In this document: positions 54,923 through 62,790 of the stretch, piece by piece
Layout of the letters: every line of letters starts with the position of its first letter
Position numbering within the stretch: the first letter of the stretch is position 1
NCBI GenBank assembly: GCA_012103255.1
Contig: WLXD01000001.1
Span: 744,001-808,000, forward strand
Length of the DNA: 64,000 nt
Source: Acidobacteriota bacterium
Lineage (GTDB): Bacteria > Acidobacteriota > UBA890 > WLXD01
Direction of reading: 5' to 3'
The notes under the pieces: model-generated
Told to the model about the DNA's origin: nothing
Database searches by the model: none
The model's input: only the letters and a program-made list of their open reading frames with translations
Program-made: the position numbers and the translations under genes

Positions 54923-54994
54923 CAACACGGGGGCCTGCTAGGCTGTGCGCGGACAGGATTCGGCGCGCTTTTCAACTCGGGTGGGATCGGTTAC

Positions 54995-55963
54995 GTGACG
55001 CTGTTTCTTCTCGCAATCGGGGCGGTGGCGCTGTACTTCGGCGCCGAGTGGCTGGTAGTCGGGTCCGCGCGCATCGCCATGTCGCTGCGGATTACGCCGT
55101 TGGTGATCGGGCTGACCGTGGTGGCCTTCGGGACATCCGCGCCCGAACTCGTCACCGGAGCGCAGGCAGCGCTTCGGGGCAGCACGGACCTAGCGCTCGG
55201 CAATGTCGTGGGTAGCAACATCGCCAACCTCGCGCTCATTCTCGGGCTCGGCGCGCTGATCCGAGCGATCCCGTGTGGACGGGAGATCTTCCGACGCGAG
55301 GTCCCGCTGATGCTGCTCGCCAGCGTCCTGGTTTACGCGCTCGCGGCAACCGGAGCGGTCTCGCAGTTCTGGGGCGTCGTGCTGTTTGCTGGTCTGATCG
55401 CCTTCACCTGGATCACGCTCCGGTTTGCGCGTAGCGAGCACGACGGATTGGCGGAGCCCGACCTGGCCGCAGACCTGGGTGGCCTCGAGCTCGACCCCGC
55501 CGCGGCTTTCAGCCTCTGGGCCGAGATCGGGCGCGTTGTCGGCGGATTGATTGCGCTTGTAGTCGGCTCGCACCTGCTCGTGCAATCGGCAAGTGAGATT
55601 GCGCGGCAGTACGGCGTGCCGGAGTTCATCATCGCGGCCTCGATGGTCGCGCTGGGGACGTCTCTGCCAGAACTGGCTACGTCAGTTGTTGCCGCGATGC
55701 GCGGTGAAGCCGATGTGCTCGTGGGCAACATCGTGGGCAGCAACGTCTTCAACCTGCTGGGCGGTCTCGGCCTTGCCGCTGCGATCACGCCGGTGCCGGT
55801 TAATCCGGATGTGCTGAGTTTCCACTTGCCGGTGATGCTGACGATCACGGCGATGGCTACCGTCATGCTCTACACCGCCGAGAAGATTCGCCGGTGGGAG
55901 GGAGGGGTGCTGCTGGCCAGCTACGTTGCCTACATGCTGGCGATCTTCTGGCCGGCAGCCTAG
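54995..55963 (+). CDS. yrbG: YrbG-type calcium/sodium antiporter
   Basis: The 322-residue membrane protein has two homologous halves of about five helices each, the CaCA layout. The alpha-repeat motifs are GTSAPELVTGAQAALRG with GNVVGSNIANLALILG in the first half, and GTSLPELATSVVAAMRGEADVLVGNIVGSNVFNLLGG in the second. These Glu and Asn residues form the ion sites. It exchanges Na+ for Ca2+ across the inner membrane. The start is a GTG behind a G-rich stretch. Confidence 0.93.
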   Translation: MTLFLLAIGAVALYFGAEWLVVGSARIAMSLRITPLVIGLTVVAFGTSAPELVTGAQAALRGSTDLALGNVVGSNIANLALILGLGALIRAIPCGREIFRREVPLMLLASVLVYALAATGAVSQFWGVVLFAGLIAFTWITLRFARSEHDGLAEPDLAADLGGLELDPAAAFSLWAEIGRVVGGLIALVVGSHLLVQSASEIARQYGVPEFIIAASMVALGTSLPELATSVVAAMRGEADVLVGNIVGSNVFNLLGGLGLAAAITPVPVNPDVLSFHLPVMLTITAMATVMLYTAEKIRRWEGGVLLASYVAYMLAIFWPAA

Positions 55964-55972
55964 CTCGCTCGC

Positions 55973-57589
55973 CTAGCGCGCCCGGAATACATCGTCGGGG
56001 AGTTCCCCGCGGATCTTGGTATTGCGGCGGATCACCTCGGCGAGGCTGGTCGACTGGATCTCGGCCAACTCGGCACCGCTGAACGTGCGCTCGTACCAGT
56101 AGCGGTCGGCGTCACGCAGCCTCTCAAACTGAGAGGCGATGATCGAATGGAACAGCGGCCCTAACTGGCTGCCGCGTTCATGGTCCTCGGCGAGCCCGCC
56201 GACCCACAGGTCGACCTGCCGGACGTTTCCGTAGGCCTCTTCGAGGCGTTCGGCGAGCTGCGAATTCGACGTGATGTCGTCAAAGGTGCGGGGTGGCTTC
56301 AGCCCGAAGACGATGCGGGCGTCGTAGTAGCTCACCAGTCCGTGGTCGCGCCCGCGCTGAATGTTGAGCGACGCGAGGTCGAATCCACCGGCGCCTGGTG
56401 GCCCGAACAGGAAGTTCCGCAGCTCGTCGATCACCATGTTGTCGATCTGGCGGGCGCGTTGCGAAGCCAGGCCGCGCAGGATCGGGTCGATTCCCGTGTC
56501 GCGCAACGCCTCCGGGTTGAAGAACGCGTCACGTAGCGACAGATGACCCTGGCGCACCGGACGGCCGTTGCGCTTCAGTCGGAGCAGTTGGGGCGAGACC
56601 ATGCTGTGCCCGAAGCGATAGGCCGCCGTGGAGAACTCCTGAGCGATCGAACCATCGACGCTTGCGTTGAAGCCCCTGTAGGGGCGCAGCGCGCCGGGGC
56701 CGAGTAGGGCCGGCAGGAATTCGTTGTAGGTGATCGACTGCATGAGGGCGCCCACCTTGGCGCGCGCTCGCTGATAGATCTCCTTGCTGCTCAGGCCGGG
56801 GTTCGCCGCGCGGGTCTTCTTGGCCAGACGGTTGTGTTCGCGAACCCAGAGCGTGTGCATCGCGGTGAGACCGACCTGCTCGTTGGCGCGGACGTCCCCA
56901 GCCAGATAGAGATGCGCGCCGGTGCCACCGGCGTTGGGTAGCCCCCGGGTATTTCTTGGTAGCAACTTTCCTCGGCTCATCCGAAGCTTGCCGGCGCCAG
57001 CGCGCAACGCGTCCGCACGGGCAGCGTCGGAACCGTAGACGTTGGAGGCGTCGATCCAGGAGGTGATGCCGTTCATCTGACGTCGCGGGTTGGTTCGCGA
57101 GGTGCCAGTGCCGGGCTTCCACGCCGAACGATTGAAACCGATCGTTTGCCGGCCGGTCGCGCCGGGATCGAAGAACGGATCGCCGCGCGGCACTTCGATG
57201 TCGAAGGGCTCTGCCGGACTGGCGCCTTCGGTGAGGTCGATGTCGTGGTCGAGAAACTGTCCCCATAGCCAGACGAAATCGGAGAGACCGTCTTCGTTCA
57301 GTCCGGCGGTGGTCTGGTCAGCCACTACGTTGCTGATCTCGCGGGCGCTCGGACGGTCGGTGCCGGACGGGGCGCTCACGAAATCGTCGTACATGTGGCC
57401 GGCGAGTCGGGCGAGGGGAGTCTCGGCCGCCCCCATGTCGGGGTGCGCGAGGCTGTTGTTCGTACCGTCGATCGAGCGCCAGTCGCCGACGCCGGCCACC
57501 GCGGTAAGCGTCGTCGCGACCGCGATCCCCGCGGTGAAGCCGCGAGCGCCACCGTTTGGTTGCCGGAGCTCGTTGAGGAAGCGAGACAT
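55973..57589 (-). CDS. animal-type haem peroxidase
   Basis: The 538-residue protein has the peroxidase-cyclooxygenase residues in order. GQFLDHDIDL contains Gln111, Asp114 (possible haem ester link), distal His115 and calcium-site Asp116. The catalytic Arg250 and Glu251 are in WVREHNRL. Proximal His328 is in YRFGHSMV. NIQRGRDHGL follows, typical of the family. A weak hydrophobic stretch at 17-34 could be an export signal. These enzymes oxidise halides or organic substrates with peroxide. GGAG precedes the ATG at 57589. It is divergent from the large outer-membrane gene, 263 bp away. Confidence 0.92.
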   Translation of the reverse strand: MSRFLNELRQPNGGARGFTAGIAVATTLTAVAGVGDWRSIDGTNNSLAHPDMGAAETPLARLAGHMYDDFVSAPSGTDRPSAREISNVVADQTTAGLNEDGLSDFVWLWGQFLDHDIDLTEGASPAEPFDIEVPRGDPFFDPGATGRQTIGFNRSAWKPGTGTSRTNPRRQMNGITSWIDASNVYGSDAARADALRAGAGKLRMSRGKLLPRNTRGLPNAGGTGAHLYLAGDVRANEQVGLTAMHTLWVREHNRLAKKTRAANPGLSSKEIYQRARAKVGALMQSITYNEFLPALLGPGALRPYRGFNASVDGSIAQEFSTAAYRFGHSMVSPQLLRLKRNGRPVRQGHLSLRDAFFNPEALRDTGIDPILRGLASQRARQIDNMVIDELRNFLFGPPGAGGFDLASLNIQRGRDHGLVSYYDARIVFGLKPPRTFDDITSNSQLAERLEEAYGNVRQVDLWVGGLAEDHERGSQLGPLFHSIIASQFERLRDADRYWYERTFSGAELAEIQSTSLAEVIRRNTKIRGELPDDVFRAR

Positions 57590-57852
57590 GTAGGCGGGCT
57601 CCGAAGGTCGGGATCCGTCACAGGAGTGGTCGACGGGTGTGAGGACGCTAACGCCGTGATCGCCACCGACCGCAGCGCATTTCACTAACAAAGCGCGAGT
57701 CGTCGGCCCACGCATAGCCACGGCGGCCATCCGTCGGCCGGATGCGGCCAGGACCGGCCAACTCAGGCGGCCCGCGTCGGCCGGTGCGCTGCCCGCATCG
57801 CGCACCCGATTGAGCGTTATAGTGAGCGACTGCTGAACCCTGGAGGAATCAA

Positions 57853-60474
57853 ATGCGTCGCTCGCTCAACGTTCTGTCCGCCATCGTGTGTTTGCTTGCA
57901 GCGCCGCTTCTGGTCGCCCAGGAGTCCGAGACCGTGACGATTGTTGCGGGCGAGGGTTACGAGGCGGGAGGCTTGCAACGCTTCCTCTTCGGTCAGGGCT
58001 ACCGAGAGCTCTGGGGCATGTCGATCGACGTTCGCGTTCTCGACCTCGATGCGGAAGGTGGCGGCCTCGAACCGGTGATGGCGGTGGGCGGCCTGCAGAC
58101 ACGCGGTCTTGCCATGCGAGGAGCCGACGGCAAGTCCTACACGTTCCGCGGAGTCCACAAGGACCTCATTCAAATCCTGCCGGAGGAACTGCGCGACACG
58201 CCGATCGCGGAGGTTGCTCAGGATCTGCTGACTGCGAGCGTCCCGGCGAGCGGGCTGGCCGCGAATCCGCTGGCAGTGGCGGCCGGAGTCCTTCAGCCGA
58301 TCCCGAAGCTCGTGGTGATGCCGGACAGCCCGATACTCGGCGAGTTCCGGGAAGAGTTCGCCGGAGTGCTCGGGACGTTCGAGGAGTATCCGTCGGCTGC
58401 CACGGGCGGCGGCACGTTCGGTGCGCTCGAGATCGTGGACGGCGATGAGATTTTCCCGTGGATTACCGAGTCGCCTGACAACGCCGTTGATTCGCGCGAG
58501 TTTCTCCGTGCGCGGCTCGTGGACATGTTGATGGGCGACTGGGATCGGCACGTTGGCCAGTGGCGATTCGCCCGGATTGCAGATCGGCCCGGCCTCGTCT
58601 CGATCTCCGAGGACCGCGATCAGGCGTTTGCGCAATACGAAGGCTGGACGTTGCGGATGGCGCGCGATCGCGAACCCAAATTCGGCGACTTCGGGCCGGA
58701 GTACTCCGGCTTCGAAGGACTCAACTGGAACGCACGGTCGCTCGATCGCCGGTTGCTCAGTGGCCTCTCACGAACGGCGTGGATCGAGATTGCCGAAGAC
58801 ATTCAGCGCAGATTGACCGACGAGGCGATTCGCGACGCGATCGGCCGCATGCCGCCTGAGTACTTCGAGGCGGTGGGGGAGTCACTGATTGCAGATCTTC
58901 TCGTCCGACGCGACAACCTCGTGGAGGTCGCCGAAGGGCACTACGAGTTTCTGAGCGGCGAGGTCAACGTGTTTGCGACGGACGTTGCCGAGCTGTTTGA
59001 GGTTGAGCGAATGGCAGCCGGATCCGTCCGGGTGAGCATTGCGCGGATCCGCGAGCAGGGCGCCGGCTGTGAGGTCAATGCGGCGGACCCACCGCACTTC
59101 CAGCGCGTTTTCCGGCCCAATGAAACGAAAGAGGTCCGCGTGTTCACCGGCAACGGCAACGACCGTGTGAGGGTTGCCGGGCCGGACATCTCTGGTCCGA
59201 AGGTTCGAGTGATCGGCGGAGCAGGGGACAACCTGCTTTGCGACATCGAGGCTGAGACAACGTTCGCGTTCGACATGTCGTCGGCTGACGATGCCGGCTC
59301 TGGTCACCGCGTCCGCGACGCCATCTGGGTGGCGCCCTCCGAGTCGATTGCCGATGCGGGAACGCCCGCCACCTCCCAGGGGCCAGCGCTCACCGCGCGG
59401 CGCGACTGGGGCTCGACATCGTACCGACTCCCCGTCTTCGGATACGGACCGGATGTCGGCCCGCTCGTGGGATACGGCGTGGTCTTCGAACGCTACGGCT
59501 TCCGCAAACGGCCGTATTCCGTTCAGCATCAGATTCGTGCTGCCGCGGCCTTCGGGGCCGTCAGCGGCCGTCTCGACTATGCCGGGATCTATCGGCGTGA
59601 GAATAGCCGCCAGTTCTGGATCGTTCGTGGGCTGGCGAGTGGGATCGAGAGCCTGAGGTACTACGGCCTTGGCAACGACACCGAGGAGGCCGGCGACGCC
59701 GACTTCTATCGAATTCGCCAGACGCAACTTGCCGCAGAAGGCCGCGCAGCGTTCTGGGCGGGCGAGTCGGCAACGTTGACCGCGGGCGCCATCGTTCGAT
59801 GGACGAGGACCCAGGAAGAGCGCGACGAATTCATTGCGTTTGATCGGCCCTACGGTATCGAGGACACCTTCCAGGCCGGCGTTGTCGCAGGATTCAACTT
59901 CAACAACCGCCGGCACCCCACGGAACGTGAACTGAAGGGGTCGGATGATGCCTTGAGGTTCGGGCCTTCGCCTCTCGGGGTCGGCTACACCTTCGATGCC
60001 AACGCGCACTACTACCCGGAAACGGGCGGGCTGCGGTCCGACTACGGCTTCGTGAATGCGTCGGCGACGGCCTCGTACCTCCTCGGCCGCCGCGGCCCCG
60101 CCGTTTCCTTCCGGATCGGTGGCGCCGAAACCTGGGGCGACGTTCCGTACTACGACGCTGCCTACCTGGGCTCGGATGAGCTCCGTGGCCTTCGCCCGAA
60201 TCGCTACGCCGGCAATCGCTCGGTGTACGGCAACGCCGCTGCGTTCTTCCACGTCGGGAGACTCAACCTCCTCGCGCCCGGTCGCTGGGGAGTCCTGGCG
60301 CGAGGCGGGGCAGGTCGCGTGTGGATCGACGACGACGTATCCGATACCTGGCACACCAGCTTCGGTGGCGGCCTCTGGTGGGCTCCGTGGGATATCCAAA
60401 CCGCCGTCAGGCTGGAGGTGTCGAAGAGCGACGAGTCGACGCTCTTCTACCTCCTCCTCGGCTTCGGATTCTAG
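57853..60474 (+). CDS. large outer-membrane barrel protein with a possible kinase-like segment
   Basis: The 873-residue protein has a signal peptide (MRRSLNVLSAIVCLLAAPLLVAQ) and a periplasmic N-terminal half. The C-terminal half from about 500 is strand-rich and ends LFYLLLGFGF, as outer-membrane barrels do (surface-antigen/Omp85-like). In the N-half, FLRARLVDMLMGDWDRHVGQW (Asp229, Asp231, His233) and ISEDRDQAF (Asp254, Asp256) resemble the catalytic-loop and metal-binding motifs of HipA/CotH/Fam20-type kinases. TFRGVHKD at about 96-103 could supply the ATP-binding Lys. The kinase reading is my inference. AGGAATC lies close to the ATG. Confidence 0.65.
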   Translation: MRRSLNVLSAIVCLLAAPLLVAQESETVTIVAGEGYEAGGLQRFLFGQGYRELWGMSIDVRVLDLDAEGGGLEPVMAVGGLQTRGLAMRGADGKSYTFRGVHKDLIQILPEELRDTPIAEVAQDLLTASVPASGLAANPLAVAAGVLQPIPKLVVMPDSPILGEFREEFAGVLGTFEEYPSAATGGGTFGALEIVDGDEIFPWITESPDNAVDSREFLRARLVDMLMGDWDRHVGQWRFARIADRPGLVSISEDRDQAFAQYEGWTLRMARDREPKFGDFGPEYSGFEGLNWNARSLDRRLLSGLSRTAWIEIAEDIQRRLTDEAIRDAIGRMPPEYFEAVGESLIADLLVRRDNLVEVAEGHYEFLSGEVNVFATDVAELFEVERMAAGSVRVSIARIREQGAGCEVNAADPPHFQRVFRPNETKEVRVFTGNGNDRVRVAGPDISGPKVRVIGGAGDNLLCDIEAETTFAFDMSSADDAGSGHRVRDAIWVAPSESIADAGTPATSQGPALTARRDWGSTSYRLPVFGYGPDVGPLVGYGVVFERYGFRKRPYSVQHQIRAAAAFGAVSGRLDYAGIYRRENSRQFWIVRGLASGIESLRYYGLGNDTEEAGDADFYRIRQTQLAAEGRAAFWAGESATLTAGAIVRWTRTQEERDEFIAFDRPYGIEDTFQAGVVAGFNFNNRRHPTERELKGSDDALRFGPSPLGVGYTFDANAHYYPETGGLRSDYGFVNASATASYLLGRRGPAVSFRIGGAETWGDVPYYDAAYLGSDELRGLRPNRYAGNRSVYGNAAAFFHVGRLNLLAPGRWGVLARGGAGRVWIDDDVSDTWHTSFGGGLWWAPWDIQTAVRLEVSKSDESTLFYLLLGFGF

Positions 60475-60480
60475 GCACGG

Positions 60481-60503
60481 ACCCCGAGTTCCAGCTCCGG
60501 GGT
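60481..60503. terminator. bidirectional hairpin terminator
   Basis: ACCCCG (60481-60486) pairs with CGGGGT (60498-60503), extended by AG/CT across a bulge. It lies between the converging ends of the outer-membrane gene (stop 60474) and the HAAS-RDD gene (stop 60509). No long T-run is present. Confidence 0.5.
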
Positions 60504-60508
60504 TTCGT

Positions 60509-61168
60509 CTAGGCCTGTTGCCCGGCGTCCACCACCACGGTCCGTGCGACCAGATCGAAGGCGCGCTGTTGCCGTTCCGTGAAGAACGCAACGAGTGCGT
60601 CGATCCAGAAGAATTCCAGGAAGAACGGAATTCGCCGCACGATCGTGGCCGGCAGGCTCGGGCGAAGACCGTCCTCGCCGACCACGTAGATACCGGTGAG
60701 GTACTTGCCCAACGTCTGGCCGTAGCGCCATTCCAGGAGGGGGAAGTAGCAGATCGACATTATTGCGAGCCCCAGCCCAAATCCCAGACCAAGGATCACT
60801 AGGAAGGCGAGGGAGGTTTCGGGCGGACCAGTGCTCGTCGCCTCCTCCGCAACCGCGAACACGCCGAACAACAGCAAGCATGCAGCAGCGACAGTTCCAA
60901 GAACGGCGAATCCCGCGAGCACGTCGAGCAAGAACGCGACCACTCGCCGACCCACGCCGGCGTAGTGCACCGGGATCTCTTCCAGGTAGCCGAGCGCAAC
61001 AGCGCGCGGCTCGCCCATCCGTTCGAACGCTGCGCGCGGTGAACCGTCCAGTTCTGCGACGGCCTCTTCGAGATGCGCGCGAAGATCGAGCTCGATCCTG
61101 TCGCGGTCGGGGTGGGCGCTGGGAATCAGGTCCATGACCTGGCGGGCGTATTCATTGATCGCGTTCAT
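60509..61168 (-). CDS. HAAS-RDD fusion membrane protein
   Basis: The 219-residue protein starts with a HAAS/DUF1700-like helical domain (about 1-65, DRIELDLRAHLEEAVAELDGSPRAAFERMGEPRAVALGYLEE). An RDD domain of three or four helices follows, with Arg74-Arg75 in AGVGRRVVAFLLDVLAGF and the second half WRYGQTLGKYLTGIYVV. GAGGAGGAAAC precedes the ATG, which lies inside the PadR reading frame with a 17-bp overlap. HAAS domains associate with PadR regulators, which fits this pair. RDD proteins are proposed Na+/H+ exchangers or anchors; function here is unknown. Confidence 0.82.
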   Translation of the reverse strand: MNAINEYARQVMDLIPSAHPDRDRIELDLRAHLEEAVAELDGSPRAAFERMGEPRAVALGYLEEIPVHYAGVGRRVVAFLLDVLAGFAVLGTVAAACLLLFGVFAVAEEATSTGPPETSLAFLVILGLGFGLGLAIMSICYFPLLEWRYGQTLGKYLTGIYVVGEDGLRPSLPATIVRRIPFFLEFFWIDALVAFFTERQQRAFDLVARTVVVDAGQQA

Positions 61169-61493
61169 CGGTTTCCTCCTCGAGCAGCGCATCAACGGCG
61201 GCAACGAAATGTCGCCAGTCGCCGACGAGCCGGTTCATTTCCTCCTGGCCAAGCGTGGTAACTCGGTAGTACTTGCGGGGTACCCCGCGCTCCTGGGTCA
61301 CCCAGCGCGGCTCGACGTAGCCGGCCTTCTCGAGTCGGTAGAGCACCGGATAGAGGGTGCCGTCCTTGATCTCGAACTTGCCGTTGCCGCGGCGCTGGAA
61401 AGCCGTCACGAGCTCATAGCCGTACATCTCACGGCCGCTCAGTAACTTCAGCAACACCATTTCCAGCGTGCCTCGCTTGAGTTGTTTTTCCAT
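61152..61493 (-). CDS. PadR family transcriptional regulator
   Basis: The 113-residue protein shows the PadR pattern: LKRGTLEMVLLKLLSGREMYGYELV, then IKDGTLYPVLYRLEKAGYVEPRW and the wing GVPRKYYRVTTLGQEEM. It is the third PadR of the window and the first of the pair with the HAAS-RDD gene. A GTGTC-TTGC-GACAC inverted repeat lies about 25 bp upstream. The inducing signal is unknown. Confidence 0.92.
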   Translation of the reverse strand: MEKQLKRGTLEMVLLKLLSGREMYGYELVTAFQRRGNGKFEIKDGTLYPVLYRLEKAGYVEPRWVTQERGVPRKYYRVTTLGQEEMNRLVGDWRHFVAAVDALLEEETDERDQ

Positions 61494-61517
61494 GCTTGTT
61501 CACCTTGTTGTCATCTG

Positions 61518-61531
61518 GTGTCTTGCGACAC
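61518..61531. promoter_or_regulatory. inverted repeat upstream of the padR gene
   Basis: GTGTC-TTGC-GACAC has perfect 5-bp arms, 25-38 bp upstream of the PadR start, in an AT-richer segment. It is a candidate PadR operator. Confidence 0.4.
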
Positions 61532-61639
61532 AAGATAGTTTGTAACAGGTAAAGCATGGCTTTGCAAGAGCAATGGGGCGCACGACTCCAGGGCGTAGTC
61601 AGAACGTCCAGGGTGCGGTTGCCTGGTCTAGATGATCTG

Positions 61640-62656
61640 TCAGGCGTTGAGCTGCTCGATCACCGCGTCCGTGTATTCCTGGGTGCTGGCGGAGCCGCCC
61701 AGGTCACCGGTCACCACGTCGCCGCGGAGGGCCCGGCGGAGAGCGTCGCCGATGGCCTTGGCCATGTCGTGATGCTCAAGGTGCTCGAGCATCAGGCACG
61801 CCGCGAGAATGAGCGCCGTCGGGTTGGCGATACCCTGGCCCGCGATGTCGGGGGCCGATCCGTGCACAGCCTCGAAGATCGATGCGCGCTTGCCGATGTT
61901 GGCGCCCGGTGCGAACCCGAGACCACCCACCAGCCCGGCCACCTGGTCGGACAGGATGTCGCCGAACATGTTCTCCGTGACGATCACATCGAACTGGTAC
62001 GGGTCCACGACGAGAGCCATCGCGGTGGCGTCGACGATCCGGTCGTCGAACTCCACGCGGCCTTCGTACTCCTTCGCGATCTCGCGACCGATTTCGAGAA
62101 AGAGCCCGTGGGTGCACTTCAGGATGTTGGCCTTGTGCACCAAAGTGACCTTCTTGCGATCGTTGGCCAGCGCGTACTCGAACGCGTAGCGGATGATCCG
62201 TTCTGATCCGTAGCGCGTGATGATCATCACGGACTCGGCCACCGCGTGCGGATCATCGCCGATGCCGATGTAGTTCTCGACGCCAACGTAGAGACCTTCG
62301 GTGTTCTCGCGGACGATCACCATGTTGACGTCGTCGTAGCGCGGATTCGGTTGCATCGTGATGGCTGGTCGCACGTTCGCGTAGAGCTCGAAGTGCTTAC
62401 GCAAGGCCACATTGATCGACCGGAACCCGGCGCCAATCGGTGTGGTCAGCGGGCCCTTGAGCGCGATGCCGTTGCGCTCGATCGAGTCGAGAGTTTCTTG
62501 CGGCAGGGGATTCCCCAGCGCCTCGGCGGCGTGCATGCCTGCGATCTGCCGTTCGAACTCGAGCGGTGCGCCCGCAGCCTCGAGCACGCGCACAGTGGCG
62601 TTGACGACCTCGGGGCCGATGCCGTCGCCTGGGATCAGTGTGACCGTCGTAGCCAT
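61640..62656 (-). CDS. NAD-dependent isocitrate dehydrogenase (IPMDH-like family)
   Basis: The 338-residue protein belongs to the beta-decarboxylating dehydrogenase family. Motifs include PGDGIGPEV, RENTEGLYVGVEN, the catalytic Lys in HKANILK, the metal-binding Asp residues of TENMFGDILSDQVAGL, and VHGSAPDIAGQGIANPTA. The ENTEGLY substrate loop and length match the NAD-type isocitrate dehydrogenases related to mitochondrial IDH3. Homoisocitrate or isopropylmalate activity cannot be excluded. ATG 62656 was preferred over 62662 because GAGG then lies at usable distance. It stands alone, without leu or lys genes. Confidence 0.87.
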   Translation of the reverse strand: MATTVTLIPGDGIGPEVVNATVRVLEAAGAPLEFERQIAGMHAAEALGNPLPQETLDSIERNGIALKGPLTTPIGAGFRSINVALRKHFELYANVRPAITMQPNPRYDDVNMVIVRENTEGLYVGVENYIGIGDDPHAVAESVMIITRYGSERIIRYAFEYALANDRKKVTLVHKANILKCTHGLFLEIGREIAKEYEGRVEFDDRIVDATAMALVVDPYQFDVIVTENMFGDILSDQVAGLVGGLGFAPGANIGKRASIFEAVHGSAPDIAGQGIANPTALILAACLMLEHLEHHDMAKAIGDALRRALRGDVVTGDLGGSASTQEYTDAVIEQLNA

Positions 62657-62790
62657 GTTCATCCTCGCAGCAGTACAGACAGAAACTCGACCGCAATGGT
62701 CCTCGCTGGAATGCCGCCTCGCAAGCTGGTAATTTGGCCGCGCTCCGGGCTCCCCAACCCGTACACGTCCATCAATCGGTCAGGGCTGTC

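Noticed and set aside
58882-60591. 569-codon open frame antisense to the outer-membrane gene
   Set aside because: It mirrors a well-supported gene in high-GC DNA, has no recognisable domain, signal peptide or ribosome binding site, and its composition is rich in Arg, Gly and Val as such shadows are.
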